The notes below the pieces were generated by a model. That model saw only the letters and a list, made by a program, of their open reading frames with translations. It had not been told where the DNA came from and did no database searches. Shown one piece after another: positions 24,435 to 33,528 of a DNA stretch of 64,000 nucleotides; within the stretch, counting starts at the first letter, position 1, and each line of letters begins with the position of its first letter. A program made the translations under genes and the position numbers. This stretch comes from Haladaptatus halobius. Its GTDB lineage: Archaea > Halobacteriota > Halobacteria > Halobacteriales > Haladaptataceae. Location: positions 248,001 to 312,000 of the forward strand of contig NZ_CP085336.1 of NCBI RefSeq assembly GCF_020618475.1, written 5' to 3'.

Positions 24435-25769
24435 ATGTCGCCGACTCGACGTACAATTCTCGCCCTCTCGAACGCGCTTCTAGCGAGTGCCCTTCTTCCC
24501 GGCTGTCTTTCACCACTCTCCTCAAACGACTCCACTATGAACGCCCCAACAGTGACCGGCGAGAAAGACCCAAATCCGACCGCTGCAAATCAAACGCAAA
24601 TCCGAACACTTGCCCGCGGAAACACCGAGTTCGGACTAACGCTCCTTTCGTCACTCGCCCAGGATGAACCCTCGACAAACCAGTTCATCTCACCCTACAG
24701 TATCTCGGTCGCACTGGCGATGACCTATGCTGGTGCCCGTGGCAAAACGCAGAAACAGATGACCGAGACACTCCGATTCTCGTTAGAAGACGCAACACTT
24801 CACGCAGCATTCGGCGAAACCGAAGACCAACTAGCCGCGAGCAATGACGATGCCAACTCGAAAAAAAACGTCCCATTCCAACTCACGACTGCGAACGCTA
24901 TTTGGGGACAACAAAACTACCCCTGGCGGGACGACTTCCTCACGACGCTCAAAACGTACTACGACGCTGGACTCCACGTCTTAGATTTCAAGGAGAACTC
25001 AGCTGAGGCGACTCAGACCATCAACGAATGGGTTGCCGATCAGACTGAAGACAAAATCAGAGATCTCCTCCCGGAGGGGGCCCTCAATTCCCTCACCCGC
25101 CTCGTCCTCACCACCGCCATCTACTTCCGCGCAACATGGGCAGAACCGTTCGAGAAAGGTCGAACCACACCGCAGCCGTTCACTGCGCTTGATGGGACAA
25201 CTGCAGAGGTACCGATGATGCGCCAATCTGAATCGTTTCCCTACGCGACCGTTGACGGCCATCAGGTCATTGAACTCCCCTACGTCGGCGATGAAGTCGG
25301 AATGGTCGTCATCCTTCCCAAAGAGAGAACGTTCGAGGAATTCATGGAATCACTGGACGTTGATCGTCTCACATCATTGCTAAGTGGAATGGATCAGCAG
25401 CAGGGCACGATTTCACTCCCCCGATTCACGATTGAATCGTCGTTTGAACTCCCAACGACGCTCGCTGAACTCGGGATGCCGGTTGTGTTCTCGAATCATG
25501 CTGATTTCAGTGGAATGGTTGATCCCGCAAAGACTGGTGAACACCTCCGAATTGACGATGTACTCCACAAGAGCTACATCGCAGTTGACGAGGAGGGGAC
25601 TGAGGCGGCGGCTGCGACTGCTGTCGAGGCCGTAGCGACGGGAGCAGCACGTGATCCGTTCACAATGACCGTCGATCGACCGTTTTACTTGCTGATCCGA
25701 CATCGACCAACTGACACCGTACTCTTCCTTGGTCGTATCGTCGATGCGAGTGCGGCCCAATCCAACTGA
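24435..25769 (+). CDS. Serpin (serine protease inhibitor), lipoprotein
   Basis: 444 residues. A Tat-like lipobox signal (TRRTILALS...LLPGCLS, Cys about 24) precedes a complete serpin fold: FISPYSISVALAMTYAGARGKTQKQM, NAIWGQ, TRLVLTTAIYFRATWAEPF, IELPYVGDEVGMVVILPK and the C-terminal DRPFYLLIRHRPTDTVLFLGRI. The reactive-centre hinge EEGTEAAAATAVEA (about 386-399) has the small residues needed for loop insertion, so it should be inhibitory; P1 is probably Thr with Gly at P1'. It would protect surface proteins from proteases outside the cell. Monocistronic. Confidence 0.9.
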   Translation: MSPTRRTILALSNALLASALLPGCLSPLSSNDSTMNAPTVTGEKDPNPTAANQTQIRTLARGNTEFGLTLLSSLAQDEPSTNQFISPYSISVALAMTYAGARGKTQKQMTETLRFSLEDATLHAAFGETEDQLAASNDDANSKKNVPFQLTTANAIWGQQNYPWRDDFLTTLKTYYDAGLHVLDFKENSAEATQTINEWVADQTEDKIRDLLPEGALNSLTRLVLTTAIYFRATWAEPFEKGRTTPQPFTALDGTTAEVPMMRQSESFPYATVDGHQVIELPYVGDEVGMVVILPKERTFEEFMESLDVDRLTSLLSGMDQQQGTISLPRFTIESSFELPTTLAELGMPVVFSNHADFSGMVDPAKTGEHLRIDDVLHKSYIAVDEEGTEAAAATAVEAVATGAARDPFTMTVDRPFYLLIRHRPTDTVLFLGRIVDASAAQSN

Positions 25770-25840
25770 TGCACCGGTCAACAGGACTGCTGCCTCGGGA
25801 CTCAACGTCCGTTGCTGTGAGAAACACGCTAGTGGGCTCA

Positions 25841-26110
25841 CTATTCCTCTGAAATCCACCAGATAACAACCCGCGGACTCAACTTCCCTCGCTCAACTTC
25901 TCCATCCTCATGCAGTGCTTCAAGCCGTCGATGGGCTGACGGCCGCTCAATGTCGAGCGTATCCGCCACCCATCGAGCGGTCACCGCTGGAAACTCTGAC
26001 TCGCGCATCGCCGTCAGAATATCGTCGTCAGTCGTTTCCTCTGCAAATTGACCACGAGTATCGCGTTCTCTCTCGTCTGTCATCGTAGCCGTCAGTTCAT
26101 TATCCACCAT
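25841..26110 (-). CDS. Winged-helix DNA-binding protein of the SWIM cassette (copy C)
   Basis: About 89 residues and nearly identical to copy A: EETTDDDILTAMRESEFPAVTARWVADTLDIERPSAHRRLEALHEDGEVERGKLSPRVVIWW. It is a single winged helix. ATG 26110 is chosen because it is directly below the conserved palindrome; ATG 26083 is an alternative. Transcribed away from the leader and SWIM gene from a shared AT-rich TATA element (TTTAATA). Likely repressor of both directions (inference). Confidence 0.8.
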   Translation of the reverse strand: MVDNELTATMTDERERDTRGQFAEETTDDDILTAMRESEFPAVTARWVADTLDIERPSAHRRLEALHEDGEVERGKLSPRVVIWWISEE

Positions 26111-26123
26111 CTTAAACCCACAC

Positions 26124-26133
26124 ACTACGTAGT
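26124..26133. promoter_or_regulatory. ACTACGTAGT palindrome, putative operator (copy C)
   Basis: Perfect 10-bp palindrome at the same place as in copy A (3539-3556), 14 bases upstream of the winged-helix ATG and below the TATA-like element at about 26143-26150. Conservation between two copies supports a regulatory role. Confidence 0.5.
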
Positions 26134-26175
26134 ACACCGGAAGGTTTAATACCACGTATCACATAGTACCCGGTA

Positions 26176-26241
26176 GGAAGAACGGTGCCCTTGGGCGTGT
26201 AGAAACGCGCCGGGTGTTGTAGCACCCGGCACCGGTCTTCC
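26176..26241 (+). ncRNA. Cassette leader, three-way junction RNA element (copy C)
   Basis: Outer arms GGAAGAACGGTGCC (26176-26189) and GGCACCGGTCTTCC (26228-26241) pair with one mismatch; inner hairpins GGCGTGT-AGAA-ACGCGCC and CGGGTG-TTGTAG-CACCCG are preserved although both loops differ from copy B. Stems conserved and loops variable supports an RNA. The plus-strand TATA element at about 26143-26150 places the transcript 5' end close to the first arm. Confidence 0.6.
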
Positions 26242-26259
26242 GAAACCTGCTAGAAGACC

Positions 26260-26673
26260 ACGAGTACAAAACAATCCGCAACCCTTGAAGCTGCCGAGAC
26301 GGCACAGAAACGCGCACAGTGGGAACAGTTCCGGTTCCGGGTTGAGGCCCCCGGAATGGTCGAAGTGACCAATGAAAGTCACGAGACGCCTGCAGAGCAC
26401 CAATACACAGTCTCCATCGACGACGTGACCCAAGAACTGATGGCCCGTACGTGTCCGCATCACGTTCACCGCAACGCCTTCTGTAAGCACATGGCCGCCG
26501 TCGAAACCGCGAGGGACGACGATACCCTGACGGCGTTCCCGTCGGAAGAGGACGAGAACACCGACGAGACGGACGAAGACGATGCCGAACCGGCAGAGTG
26601 CGGCTGTGACGGCCTCGGTGGCTTTCCGTGCTGGCCATGTGTGAGAACATGGCGGAGAGAACTGCCGAACTAA
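26260..26673 (+). pseudogene. SWIM zinc-finger protein with lost start codon and lost ligand
   Basis: The frame is colinear with copy B (STKQ...LEAAETAQKRAQWEQFRFRVEAPGMVEVTNESHE) but the ATG is ACG at 26260-26262 and a TAG lies nine bases before it, so only the internal ATG at 26356 could start a 105-residue product. The SWIM motif is RTCPHH...FCKH: the first cysteine is arginine (CGT for TGT). The C-terminal knuckle CGCDGL...CWPCV is intact. A T-rich tract follows the stop. Best preserved cassette context, but doubtful protein. Confidence 0.7.
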
Positions 26674-26697
26674 CCACCGCTTCAGCTGTTTTTCTCC

Positions 26698-26826
26698 ATG
26701 TCTCGCCAAGTGACGGTCTCGGATATAACCGACAAGCGAATGCTGACGGAAAGCGCGAAAGCTGCGACCGATGATACACCTGAGACACCGATAGCCCTAC
26801 TCGACCAAGCGTGCTGGACGATTCTG
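26698..26826 (+). pseudogene. SprT-like N-terminal remnant (best conserved start)
   Basis: ATG SRQVTVSDITDKRMLTESAKAATDDTPETPIALLDQA matches the start of 20725-21276. Homology ends near 26810 and the frame runs into the 3' end of the chromate transporter. It shows the intended start of the SprT gene, 25 bases after the SWIM stop. Confidence 0.55.
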
Positions 26827-26907
26827 TCGATAATCTCTATCAGCTGTCCTAAACAGAGACGAGAAAGAACCGAAACGCTCTGTTCCAAATACAGTCGCAA
26901 ACCCGGA

Positions 26908-28308
26908 TCAGCCAAGGAAGAACTGATAGCACATCCCGACTATGGTTGCGGCAGCCAGTGTCCGAAGCATCCCCCGCTTGAACCGAAAAAGTGCACCGAA
27001 CGCTCCAACCGAAATCAGTAGTGCTGCGACGTTTAGCGTTGCGAACTCAGGAATCAGTAAGTGCACCCCATACGCAGATCGTTCGTTTAACGTTCCAAAG
27101 AGAACATGCAGTGCAAACCAGACCGCGAGATTGAGAATCACGCCAACAACTGCGGCGGTAATTGTTGAAAGTGCACCTGTGAGCGATTCATGACCGCGGA
27201 AATATTCGATATAGGGGGCGCCAAGAAATATCCAGAGGAAGCACGGCGCATACGTGAACCAAGCGGTAATAAATGAGCCAATGACACCAGCAACAAGTGG
27301 TTTGAATGGTTCTGGATTACGATATGCACCCATGAATCCAACGAATTGAACGACCTGAATGAGTGGTCCTGGAGTGGTCTCAGCCATCCCCAGCCCATCG
27401 AGCATTTCTCCAGGTGCGAGCCAGCCATACGTCTGAACGGCCTGCTGAGCAATGTATGCAAGTACCGCATACGCACCGCCGAACGTGACAACGGCGGTTT
27501 GACTGAAGAAAATCGCCTCAGTGACGTAGACCGAGTTGAATCCTAATATGGGTATCAAGATAAGGAGTGGCGCAAACCAGATCGTAAGCCACGTCGCTGC
27601 CACTTTTAGCGCCCGACTTGTTGATGGCTGGGTATGGTGGCGGAAGCCGGATGAGATGACCGGTGCAGTACCCTCTGTTTCGATATCTATCACTTCCTGT
27701 TGGTTAATAACAACAAACGTCTCGGGGGCCACCTTGCTACCAATGTAGCCGCAAACACCCGCCGCAATGATAATAATTGGGAACGGAATTTGGAAGAAAA
27801 AGATCGCACCGAATGCGATTGCGGACACATTCACCATCAATACATTCTTGATCGCACGCCGCCCGATACGGAGGACTGCCTCAACAACCACGGCGAGTAC
27901 AGCTGCCTTGAGCCCAAAAAAGAGGGCAATGACCACTGGCACTTGTCCATACATTGCATACAGGATACTCAGTGCAAGGATGCTGGCGAAGCCAGGAATA
28001 ACGAACAATACGCCAGCAACAATCCCGCCCTTTGCTTTATGGAGAAGCCACCCGATGTAGATGGTGAGCTGTTGGGCTTCTGGACCTGGGAGGAACATTG
28101 TATAGTTCATTGCGTGTAGGAAGCGATTCTCGCTAATCCAGCGCTTTTGTTCGACTAGTAACTTATGCATGACAGCAATTTGGCCTGCAGGACCGTCGAA
28201 GCTATAGATCGCGACTTTCACCCAAATCCAAAACGCTTCCCGGAACGAGACGTTATGTCCTATCTCACCGGCTTCTGTAACATCTGACCCGCCTGTGTTT
28301 TTTATCAT
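26908..28308 (-). CDS. chrA: Chromate transporter, ChrA family
   Basis: 466 residues, about 12 transmembrane helices in two homologous halves. FREAFWIWVKVAIYSFDGPAGQIAVMH...RFLHAMNYTMFLPGPEAQQLTIYIGW in the N-terminal half, and FFSQTAVVTFGGAYAVLAYIAQQ...MLDGLGMAETTPGPLIQVVQFVGF in the second, are the ChrA repeat signatures (FGGP-like and PGP motifs). It should export chromate, or a related oxyanion, across the cytoplasmic membrane. The ATG overlaps the stop of the GCS2-like gene as ATGA, so translation is coupled to it. Confidence 0.9.
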   Translation of the reverse strand: MIKNTGGSDVTEAGEIGHNVSFREAFWIWVKVAIYSFDGPAGQIAVMHKLLVEQKRWISENRFLHAMNYTMFLPGPEAQQLTIYIGWLLHKAKGGIVAGVLFVIPGFASILALSILYAMYGQVPVVIALFFGLKAAVLAVVVEAVLRIGRRAIKNVLMVNVSAIAFGAIFFFQIPFPIIIIAAGVCGYIGSKVAPETFVVINQQEVIDIETEGTAPVISSGFRHHTQPSTSRALKVAATWLTIWFAPLLILIPILGFNSVYVTEAIFFSQTAVVTFGGAYAVLAYIAQQAVQTYGWLAPGEMLDGLGMAETTPGPLIQVVQFVGFMGAYRNPEPFKPLVAGVIGSFITAWFTYAPCFLWIFLGAPYIEYFRGHESLTGALSTITAAVVGVILNLAVWFALHVLFGTLNERSAYGVHLLIPEFATLNVAALLISVGAFGALFRFKRGMLRTLAAATIVGMCYQFFLG

Positions 28309-29122
28309 TCAACACCCTCCAGTGTGCAAATAACGGGTAATGAAATTGGACATAGTCGCTTGATGGTGAGTATCTCGATACTCAATAGTTCTCCACTAGC
28401 TGTTGTCTTAGATGTCCTGTCCGCTGATTCACTGTTGCAATGAGACATTCCCGTATTGATTTCAATCGCCACCTGTGGGTTAGGTACTCGGAATGCATCC
28501 CGTAGTAATTCAACGTCCGCACGGAGCGCGCCTGCGTATTCTAATCGAATCGCCTGTGCTGTTTTTTCTGAGATATGATAGGGGCCAATAACTCGCTCGG
28601 CGATTGGAGCATACTTCGAAAGGTCAAATCCCATCTCCGTCAGATAGTCACGAACCTCCTCAGAGGCTAATCCATCGCTAATTGCAGTCGCACTCAACGT
28701 GCGAAGTTTCCCAAACGGCGGAATCCCAATTTCGTGGTCACGGATGCCAGGGACGCCAATCACTACCTCTTTTTCATCTACTTGACTGACGAGTACCGAG
28801 ACATCCTCTATTAGCCGAAGTAAGTGACTCGGAAGCGATATATCCAGTGCTCGCCATTCAACTGTCGGCGACTGGTCGCGAAGCCGAACGGGCGTCAAAA
28901 CGGCGTTTTCTGGGTGAATGTACGACTCGAACTCTTCCTCGGAGATATTACTGTCTAAGGCGATCGTTTTTTGAGCTTCATACTGGTCGTCGATTCGAGC
29001 TTCCCATTCATCAAGTGAATCAACGTATTCCCACAGATCGCGATACCGTGCGAGCGCCCTTCAGCGTGAGTATGGGTATTGAGCGTCTGAGTCAGTCGTT
29101 GTGTCCTACTATTGGAATCCGC
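28305..29122 (-). pseudogene. GCS2-type (glutamate-cysteine ligase-like) gene, 5'-truncated and frameshifted
   Basis: The C-terminal part reads ARYRDLWEYVDSLDEWEARID, ENAVLTPVRLRDQSPTVEWRALDISLP, then ISDGLASEEVRDYLTEMGFDLSKYAPIAERVIGPYHISEKTAQAIRLEYA. Upstream, in another frame, RTQRLTQTLNTHT matches the family's run before the active-site loop, and about 20 residues between them are missing. The N-terminal catalytic half is absent. Start codons in frame are only TTG (28898). Family members make gamma-glutamylcysteine, the haloarchaeal thiol. Coupled to chrA by ATGA. Confidence 0.55.
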
Positions 29123-29168
29123 TCAAACCGAGCAACACTCATCACTCTCGACCCTATCTACTGATCAT

Positions 29169-31109
29169 ATGGGGGATGAACACTGTAGACACCTAACGCG
29201 TCGTGAGTTGCTCAGGACAATAGCCATCACTCCCATCGCATCTGCCAGAGCCGTGACCGACCAACGACAGACGACTCGCCACGCGAGGCTACTTTCCTCA
29301 GCCCGTGTTCTCCCACGCGATAACGCCGTTTCCCGGAGATCCTTTCGATCAGAGGAGTTCGGTATCGTTGGTGTGTTCGATATTGATTGGTTTCTCACCC
29401 CGGAGTTTCAGCGAGTATTTGACTACGTGTTCGCCTCACCGGACACGATCGAGGCCGTTCGAATGTTCGGAGTCCTAAATAGTGGGACGAACGAAACGGC
29501 TACTCCAGGAGGGAGTGGGACGGTCTGGCCCCTGCCAATCTGGCCGGTCGATTTCTCGACGACGTTTGATGCACTTGAAGCACTCACTTCTCATGGACTT
29601 ACACCATATATTGTTCTAAGTTTCTTTCCAGCGGCAGTCTCGGACAACCCAACAACGCTACCCACATCGTTTACGAACTGGCAGCGACTTGTTCAGCAGT
29701 TTTTCACGGAGTTGAGTGCCGACCCACGGTTCAGTGAATCGATCTCTGAGTGGTGGTTCGACGTCTGGAATGAGCCGAACGTCACGACATTTTGGAAGGA
29801 TGATTTCGAGGCGTATCTCGACCTCTATCGAGCGACGTCACAGGCAGTTACCGATGCGGGGGTCATAGATATCCAGCTCAGTGGGCCAACGATCGCATAT
29901 TTTCCACATAAACATCCAAATGCTGGTGCGCCACTGATGGAGCGTTTTCTCCGATTTCTCAGCGATGAACCGGAGGTCAAATGTGATTTCATCTCGTTCC
30001 ACGGAAAGGGATCAACTGGGGATACCGAACCAAATCTCAGGCGTATCGTCAACGCGGCAAAGGAAATTGCTGACATGGCGCTCTTTATCGATCAAGAACG
30101 ATTCAACGGTATTTCGATAATCAACAATGAATCGGACATGAGACTCGGGTTCAACACACCGTATGAACCCCGGATGACGGAACAGTTCCCAGCGTGGCTT
30201 AGTGCGGTCAGTATCGCATATGACGCGCTGAGCCAGCAGTATAGCGCCAACAATATTCGTTTTCTCGCTGCGTCCGACAACGCAAATCAGCAGCTTATCC
30301 AAGAATCATTCGGAGGTCGGCGTTCAATCCTGACACGCACATCTCGATCACCGACCGATCTGTTCAAAATCCCTGCCTACAATTATTATGAACTTCTGCG
30401 TCTACTAGGAAATCGGCACGGAACGTTTGTTAGAGGCTCAGAGTACTACTTCCCGAAGACTGATCTCTTTCATGCACTCACCAGTGCTGACACGCATCTT
30501 GGATTGCTTTTCACCGTGTACCCCGACGTTATAACTCATCAGCCGTCCTCATGGGAGATCGAGTATACGTTAACCGATATCCCTTGGCAAACGGTGAATC
30601 TCGCCCAGTTTCAGATTGATCGGTATCACTCGAACGCGTATACGGCCGCAGGACGATCACTTTCTCACCCATCTCCCACACCAGCCGAGGCCCGCCGAAT
30701 TCGAAAACTGCAAGAGTTGAGTGTCTCAAGGCCGATTCAACGAGGAGTCGAACTTACCGCTGGTCGATTGGATGCAACACTTACTCTCGACCCATTCACG
30801 ACGGTACTTTATTGGATTACGCCAGTCATCCCAGATACACCTGCAACGCCAGCTTGGATCGAAACCACTGTCGAAAATGAAAACGTCATCGTGCAATGGG
30901 AGCCAAATCGTGAGCCATTCTTCTACTCGTACGAAGTGTATGCGGTGGAAGATGGAAAACCGGCCAAGCGGTTGACCCCCGTCCCTCTCCGTGCAGCCAT
31001 ATGGGTTGACACTGTTCCGCCAAGTAGATTCCGTAGGTACGGGATTCGTGCTGTAAGCGCATCTGGTATCAAGAGTGAAATGATAACTACCGACTTGGTA
31101 TCAGTATAA
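29169..31109 (+). CDS. Glycoside hydrolase family 39-like enzyme, Tat-exported
   Basis: 646 residues. TRRELLRTIAITPIASA is a Tat-type signal. The TIM-barrel has FGIVGVFDIDWFL, TPYIVLSFFP and the acid/base motif FDVWNEPN with Glu about 202; the likely nucleophile is Glu about 321 in IINNESD. A C-terminal region of about 250 residues contains a fibronectin-like WIETTVENENVIVQWEPN domain. Family members cleave beta-xylosides, iduronides or similar. Extracellular. ATG 29169 gives the signal peptide; no operon partners. Confidence 0.8.
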   Translation: MGDEHCRHLTRRELLRTIAITPIASARAVTDQRQTTRHARLLSSARVLPRDNAVSRRSFRSEEFGIVGVFDIDWFLTPEFQRVFDYVFASPDTIEAVRMFGVLNSGTNETATPGGSGTVWPLPIWPVDFSTTFDALEALTSHGLTPYIVLSFFPAAVSDNPTTLPTSFTNWQRLVQQFFTELSADPRFSESISEWWFDVWNEPNVTTFWKDDFEAYLDLYRATSQAVTDAGVIDIQLSGPTIAYFPHKHPNAGAPLMERFLRFLSDEPEVKCDFISFHGKGSTGDTEPNLRRIVNAAKEIADMALFIDQERFNGISIINNESDMRLGFNTPYEPRMTEQFPAWLSAVSIAYDALSQQYSANNIRFLAASDNANQQLIQESFGGRRSILTRTSRSPTDLFKIPAYNYYELLRLLGNRHGTFVRGSEYYFPKTDLFHALTSADTHLGLLFTVYPDVITHQPSSWEIEYTLTDIPWQTVNLAQFQIDRYHSNAYTAAGRSLSHPSPTPAEARRIRKLQELSVSRPIQRGVELTAGRLDATLTLDPFTTVLYWITPVIPDTPATPAWIETTVENENVIVQWEPNREPFFYSYEVYAVEDGKPAKRLTPVPLRAAIWVDTVPPSRFRRYGIRAVSASGIKSEMITTDLVSV

Positions 31110-31254
31110 GTAATCACACTAGCCGCGCTAGCTAGGTAAGGATAATACCCAATTGGTTGCTCATAGGTCAGAATAGTTGTCAAAGAAATGTGGTTCATCA
31201 CATTGTCAGTGAATATCACCAGAAGATATTTACTAAATGACCATATCTCTGTAT

Positions 31255-31678
31255 ATGGTTTCCTCTGTCACTCGCCGTCGGCTGCTCACTGTCACTGTTG
31301 GAGGGCTAACTGCTCTAACAGGGTGTCAGTCACTGTCGGGACTCAATTCTCGGATTCCAGTCCAAATTCATATCTTGAATACTACCAACGAAAATATCGA
31401 AGCATGGATACAGCTGACCGATATTGATACTGGCAATGACCAAGCCGGAGGAATCGGTTCTGGTGGATCCCGGGGTGGTTCAGAAACTCGGTATGAAGGT
31501 GCCAAAGGCAACGTATCAATTGCGAGTTGCCACTGATGATATGACTCCTGCCTTAGAACAAACAGTGCAGTGGAAAATCACCGGACAGGACTGTGCAAAG
31601 AACAGCTATGCGACGTTCGTCTCTTCAGAGATGGAAATTGACCTTCAATTGCTGGCACAGAATTGTGACCACACTTAA
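31255..31678 (+). pseudogene. Tat lipoprotein, frameshifted
   Basis: From ATG 31255: TRRRLLTVTVGGLTALTGCQS is a Tat lipobox signal, followed by IPVQIHILNTTNENIEAWIQLTDID. Further on, the second frame encodes PKATYQLRVATDDMTPALEQTVQW and EMEIDLQLLAQNCD. The switch lies about 31440-31515. Overall layout (Tat lipobox, beta domain, paired C-terminal cysteine) matches the intact gene at 32673-33092, so the two are probably paralogues. Confidence 0.6.
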
Positions 31679-31896
31679 TCTCGAGTAGACTAATTTGAAA
31701 TTAATTGCGAGCCTGTCCACGTCTCCTTAGTGCAAGAGGCGGCAGTGGAGCAACCGAATCTCAACTAACTACTCTTCATGTGCAAGTGGTTCTCGGTTCA
31801 TTTTCGCCCAATTCACTAACCGACGGTAGCATCGCTCGAATCACCGCCTTTTGGGAAGCACAGTCTGTCCGTTTTCACTACTCCTTCCTCACCCAT

Positions 31897-32586
31897 TCAC
31901 TCTGACGTAAATTCACCAAGTCCCGATTGTTCGTGCTCCTGTGGTTCAATGACCGATGGATCGTCGTGACTGGGATTGTTGACTCGCGTCGAGATCTCGT
32001 AGGCAGCCAAGTCATCACGAGAATACGGCTGGCACAACGCTTCGCGCTCGTCCGGTCCGGCGGAGAGCCACCGATCTTCATCCTCACTCGGGAGTACAAC
32101 GGGCATTCGATTGTGGATTGGCTTCATCACGTCGTTAGGTTCGGTCGTTAGAATCGTCACACATGGAATCGCCTGCTCATCTCTTTCCCAGACTTCCCAG
32201 AGGCCAGCCATCGCAAACGCTGGAGAATCCTCGCGATACACACGATACGGTTGTTTTGGGCCACCATTCTGTTGCTGCCATTCGTAAAATCCGGATGAGA
32301 GGACAAGACACGGCCGTGATTTCCACGCATTCTGAAAGACACGTTTCTCGCCAGCTGTTTCGGAGCGAGCGTTGATGATCCCTTCTTCGGATTCATTCGC
32401 CCAGAACGGTATCAGTCCCCAGTGGTACTGATTGATTTCGTCAGTTGCTTCATTTGTAATGACTTCGAGCGGCTCTCCGGGAGCGATGTTGTATCGCGGT
32501 GTATACCCACCATCAGTGACAACCTGCGCATCAAAGCGATCTTCGAGGTCTTGTTGCTTGATGAAGAGCGCGGTTCGCCCACACAT
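31897..32586 (-). CDS. SRAP-domain protein (HMCES/YedK family)
   Basis: 229 residues. The catalytic Cys2 of MCGRTALF, Asn33 of NIAPGEP, Glu102 of SSGFYEW and His158 of IHNRMPVVL are all present, as is the WGLIPFWA strand. These enzymes form a thiazolidine crosslink with abasic sites in single-stranded DNA, protecting replication forks. The methionine is removed so Cys2 becomes the nucleophile. Length is typical. Stand-alone gene between two lipoprotein genes. Confidence 0.93.
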   Translation of the reverse strand: MCGRTALFIKQQDLEDRFDAQVVTDGGYTPRYNIAPGEPLEVITNEATDEINQYHWGLIPFWANESEEGIINARSETAGEKRVFQNAWKSRPCLVLSSGFYEWQQQNGGPKQPYRVYREDSPAFAMAGLWEVWERDEQAIPCVTILTTEPNDVMKPIHNRMPVVLPSEDEDRWLSAGPDEREALCQPYSRDDLAAYEISTRVNNPSHDDPSVIEPQEHEQSGLGEFTSE

Positions 32587-32672
32587 AGCTCAGATACGCG
32601 CCACAGATGCATCAACGTATGGAGGAAGCATTCGATCAACGTAGACGATCCGCTATTCTCCGAGATGGTTTG

Positions 32673-33092
32673 TCAGCGTGTTGTAATCGTCTCACAATTG
32701 CCCTGTACATACGTTTTCTCGGGCATGAAAGAGACTATTGTCGTTGACTCAGTTTCTCCCTGGCACTGGCCCTGTTGTGGTCGGGGCCACTCGTATGTTT
32801 GATCTTCTTCCCCGTTAATGTCCATCTGAATCTTCGCTGGTGTTCCACGAAACGGCTTACTGGTCTGGGCATGATCGTAGGCGATCCGGAAGTGTTCTTC
32901 TAGTAGAATTTTCCCGGAGTCATCCCGCACTGTGAGATCCAGTCGGAGTGGTGAGTACCGAACGTTTGCGATCGTGATTTGATGAGCCAACTGATGGCCT
33001 AGAAGCGTTCGTTTAAAACTGCTGCAGCCAGCGAGACCGGCTACGATCCCACCAGTACCTGTTTGGAGAATCCTCCGGCGTGTTTGTTGCAT
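32673..33092 (-). CDS. Tat lipoprotein, unknown
   Basis: 139 residues. TRRRILQTGTGGIVAGLAGCSS is a Tat lipobox signal. The mature part has a beta-sandwich look (LDLTVRDDSGKILLEEHFRIAYDHA...PAKIQMDINGEEDQTYEW) and two late cysteines (QGQC, GNC) that may form a disulfide. Similar in plan to the frameshifted gene at 31255. Exposed on the outer face of the membrane. Function not known. Confidence 0.7.
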   Translation of the reverse strand: MQQTRRRILQTGTGGIVAGLAGCSSFKRTLLGHQLAHQITIANVRYSPLRLDLTVRDDSGKILLEEHFRIAYDHAQTSKPFRGTPAKIQMDINGEEDQTYEWPRPQQGQCQGETESTTIVSFMPEKTYVQGNCETITTR

Positions 33093-33528
33093 TCTTCTAA
33101 TCCCTACATATATTCAACGTGGTGTAAGCTTTGTCTTGGTAATAGTTCTTTATTTCTCGGCTTTGCGAAGCTTTTGGATGAGCTCCTTTCCGCCGTTAGG
33201 ATCCTTGAGAATACGATTGGACGTGTTGCTGCCAATCTGCTCGATGGGATGGTCGGATTTATGTTCGGAACAACTGCCGTCGATCTCTTTCCAATTTCGA
33301 TTCTCCAAACTCACGACCTTTCTCGGTGTATTTGAGCTACCTGTCTATCTGTCCGTAACTACTTCGCACAACATTTCGGCGGGACGAAGATCCCCGGTAC
33401 GACCACCCGGATTTCACAGACGTTCTTTTATGATACTGAACAACTCCACGACTCTCCTTCTGGAAACCCGTCAGTTCCAGCCTCTCGAATACGTAGCTGG
33501 TAATTTTGTTCGAGTCTGATCACCTTCA
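33093..33528. other. Gap with a weak 54-codon frame
   Basis: On the minus strand, GTG 33314 to TAA 33150 reads VSLENRNWKEIDGSC...SNRILKDPNGGKELIQKLRKAEK, hydrophilic and gene-like, but too short and unfamiliar to call. The rest (33315-33528) has no feature I can support. Confidence 0.3.
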
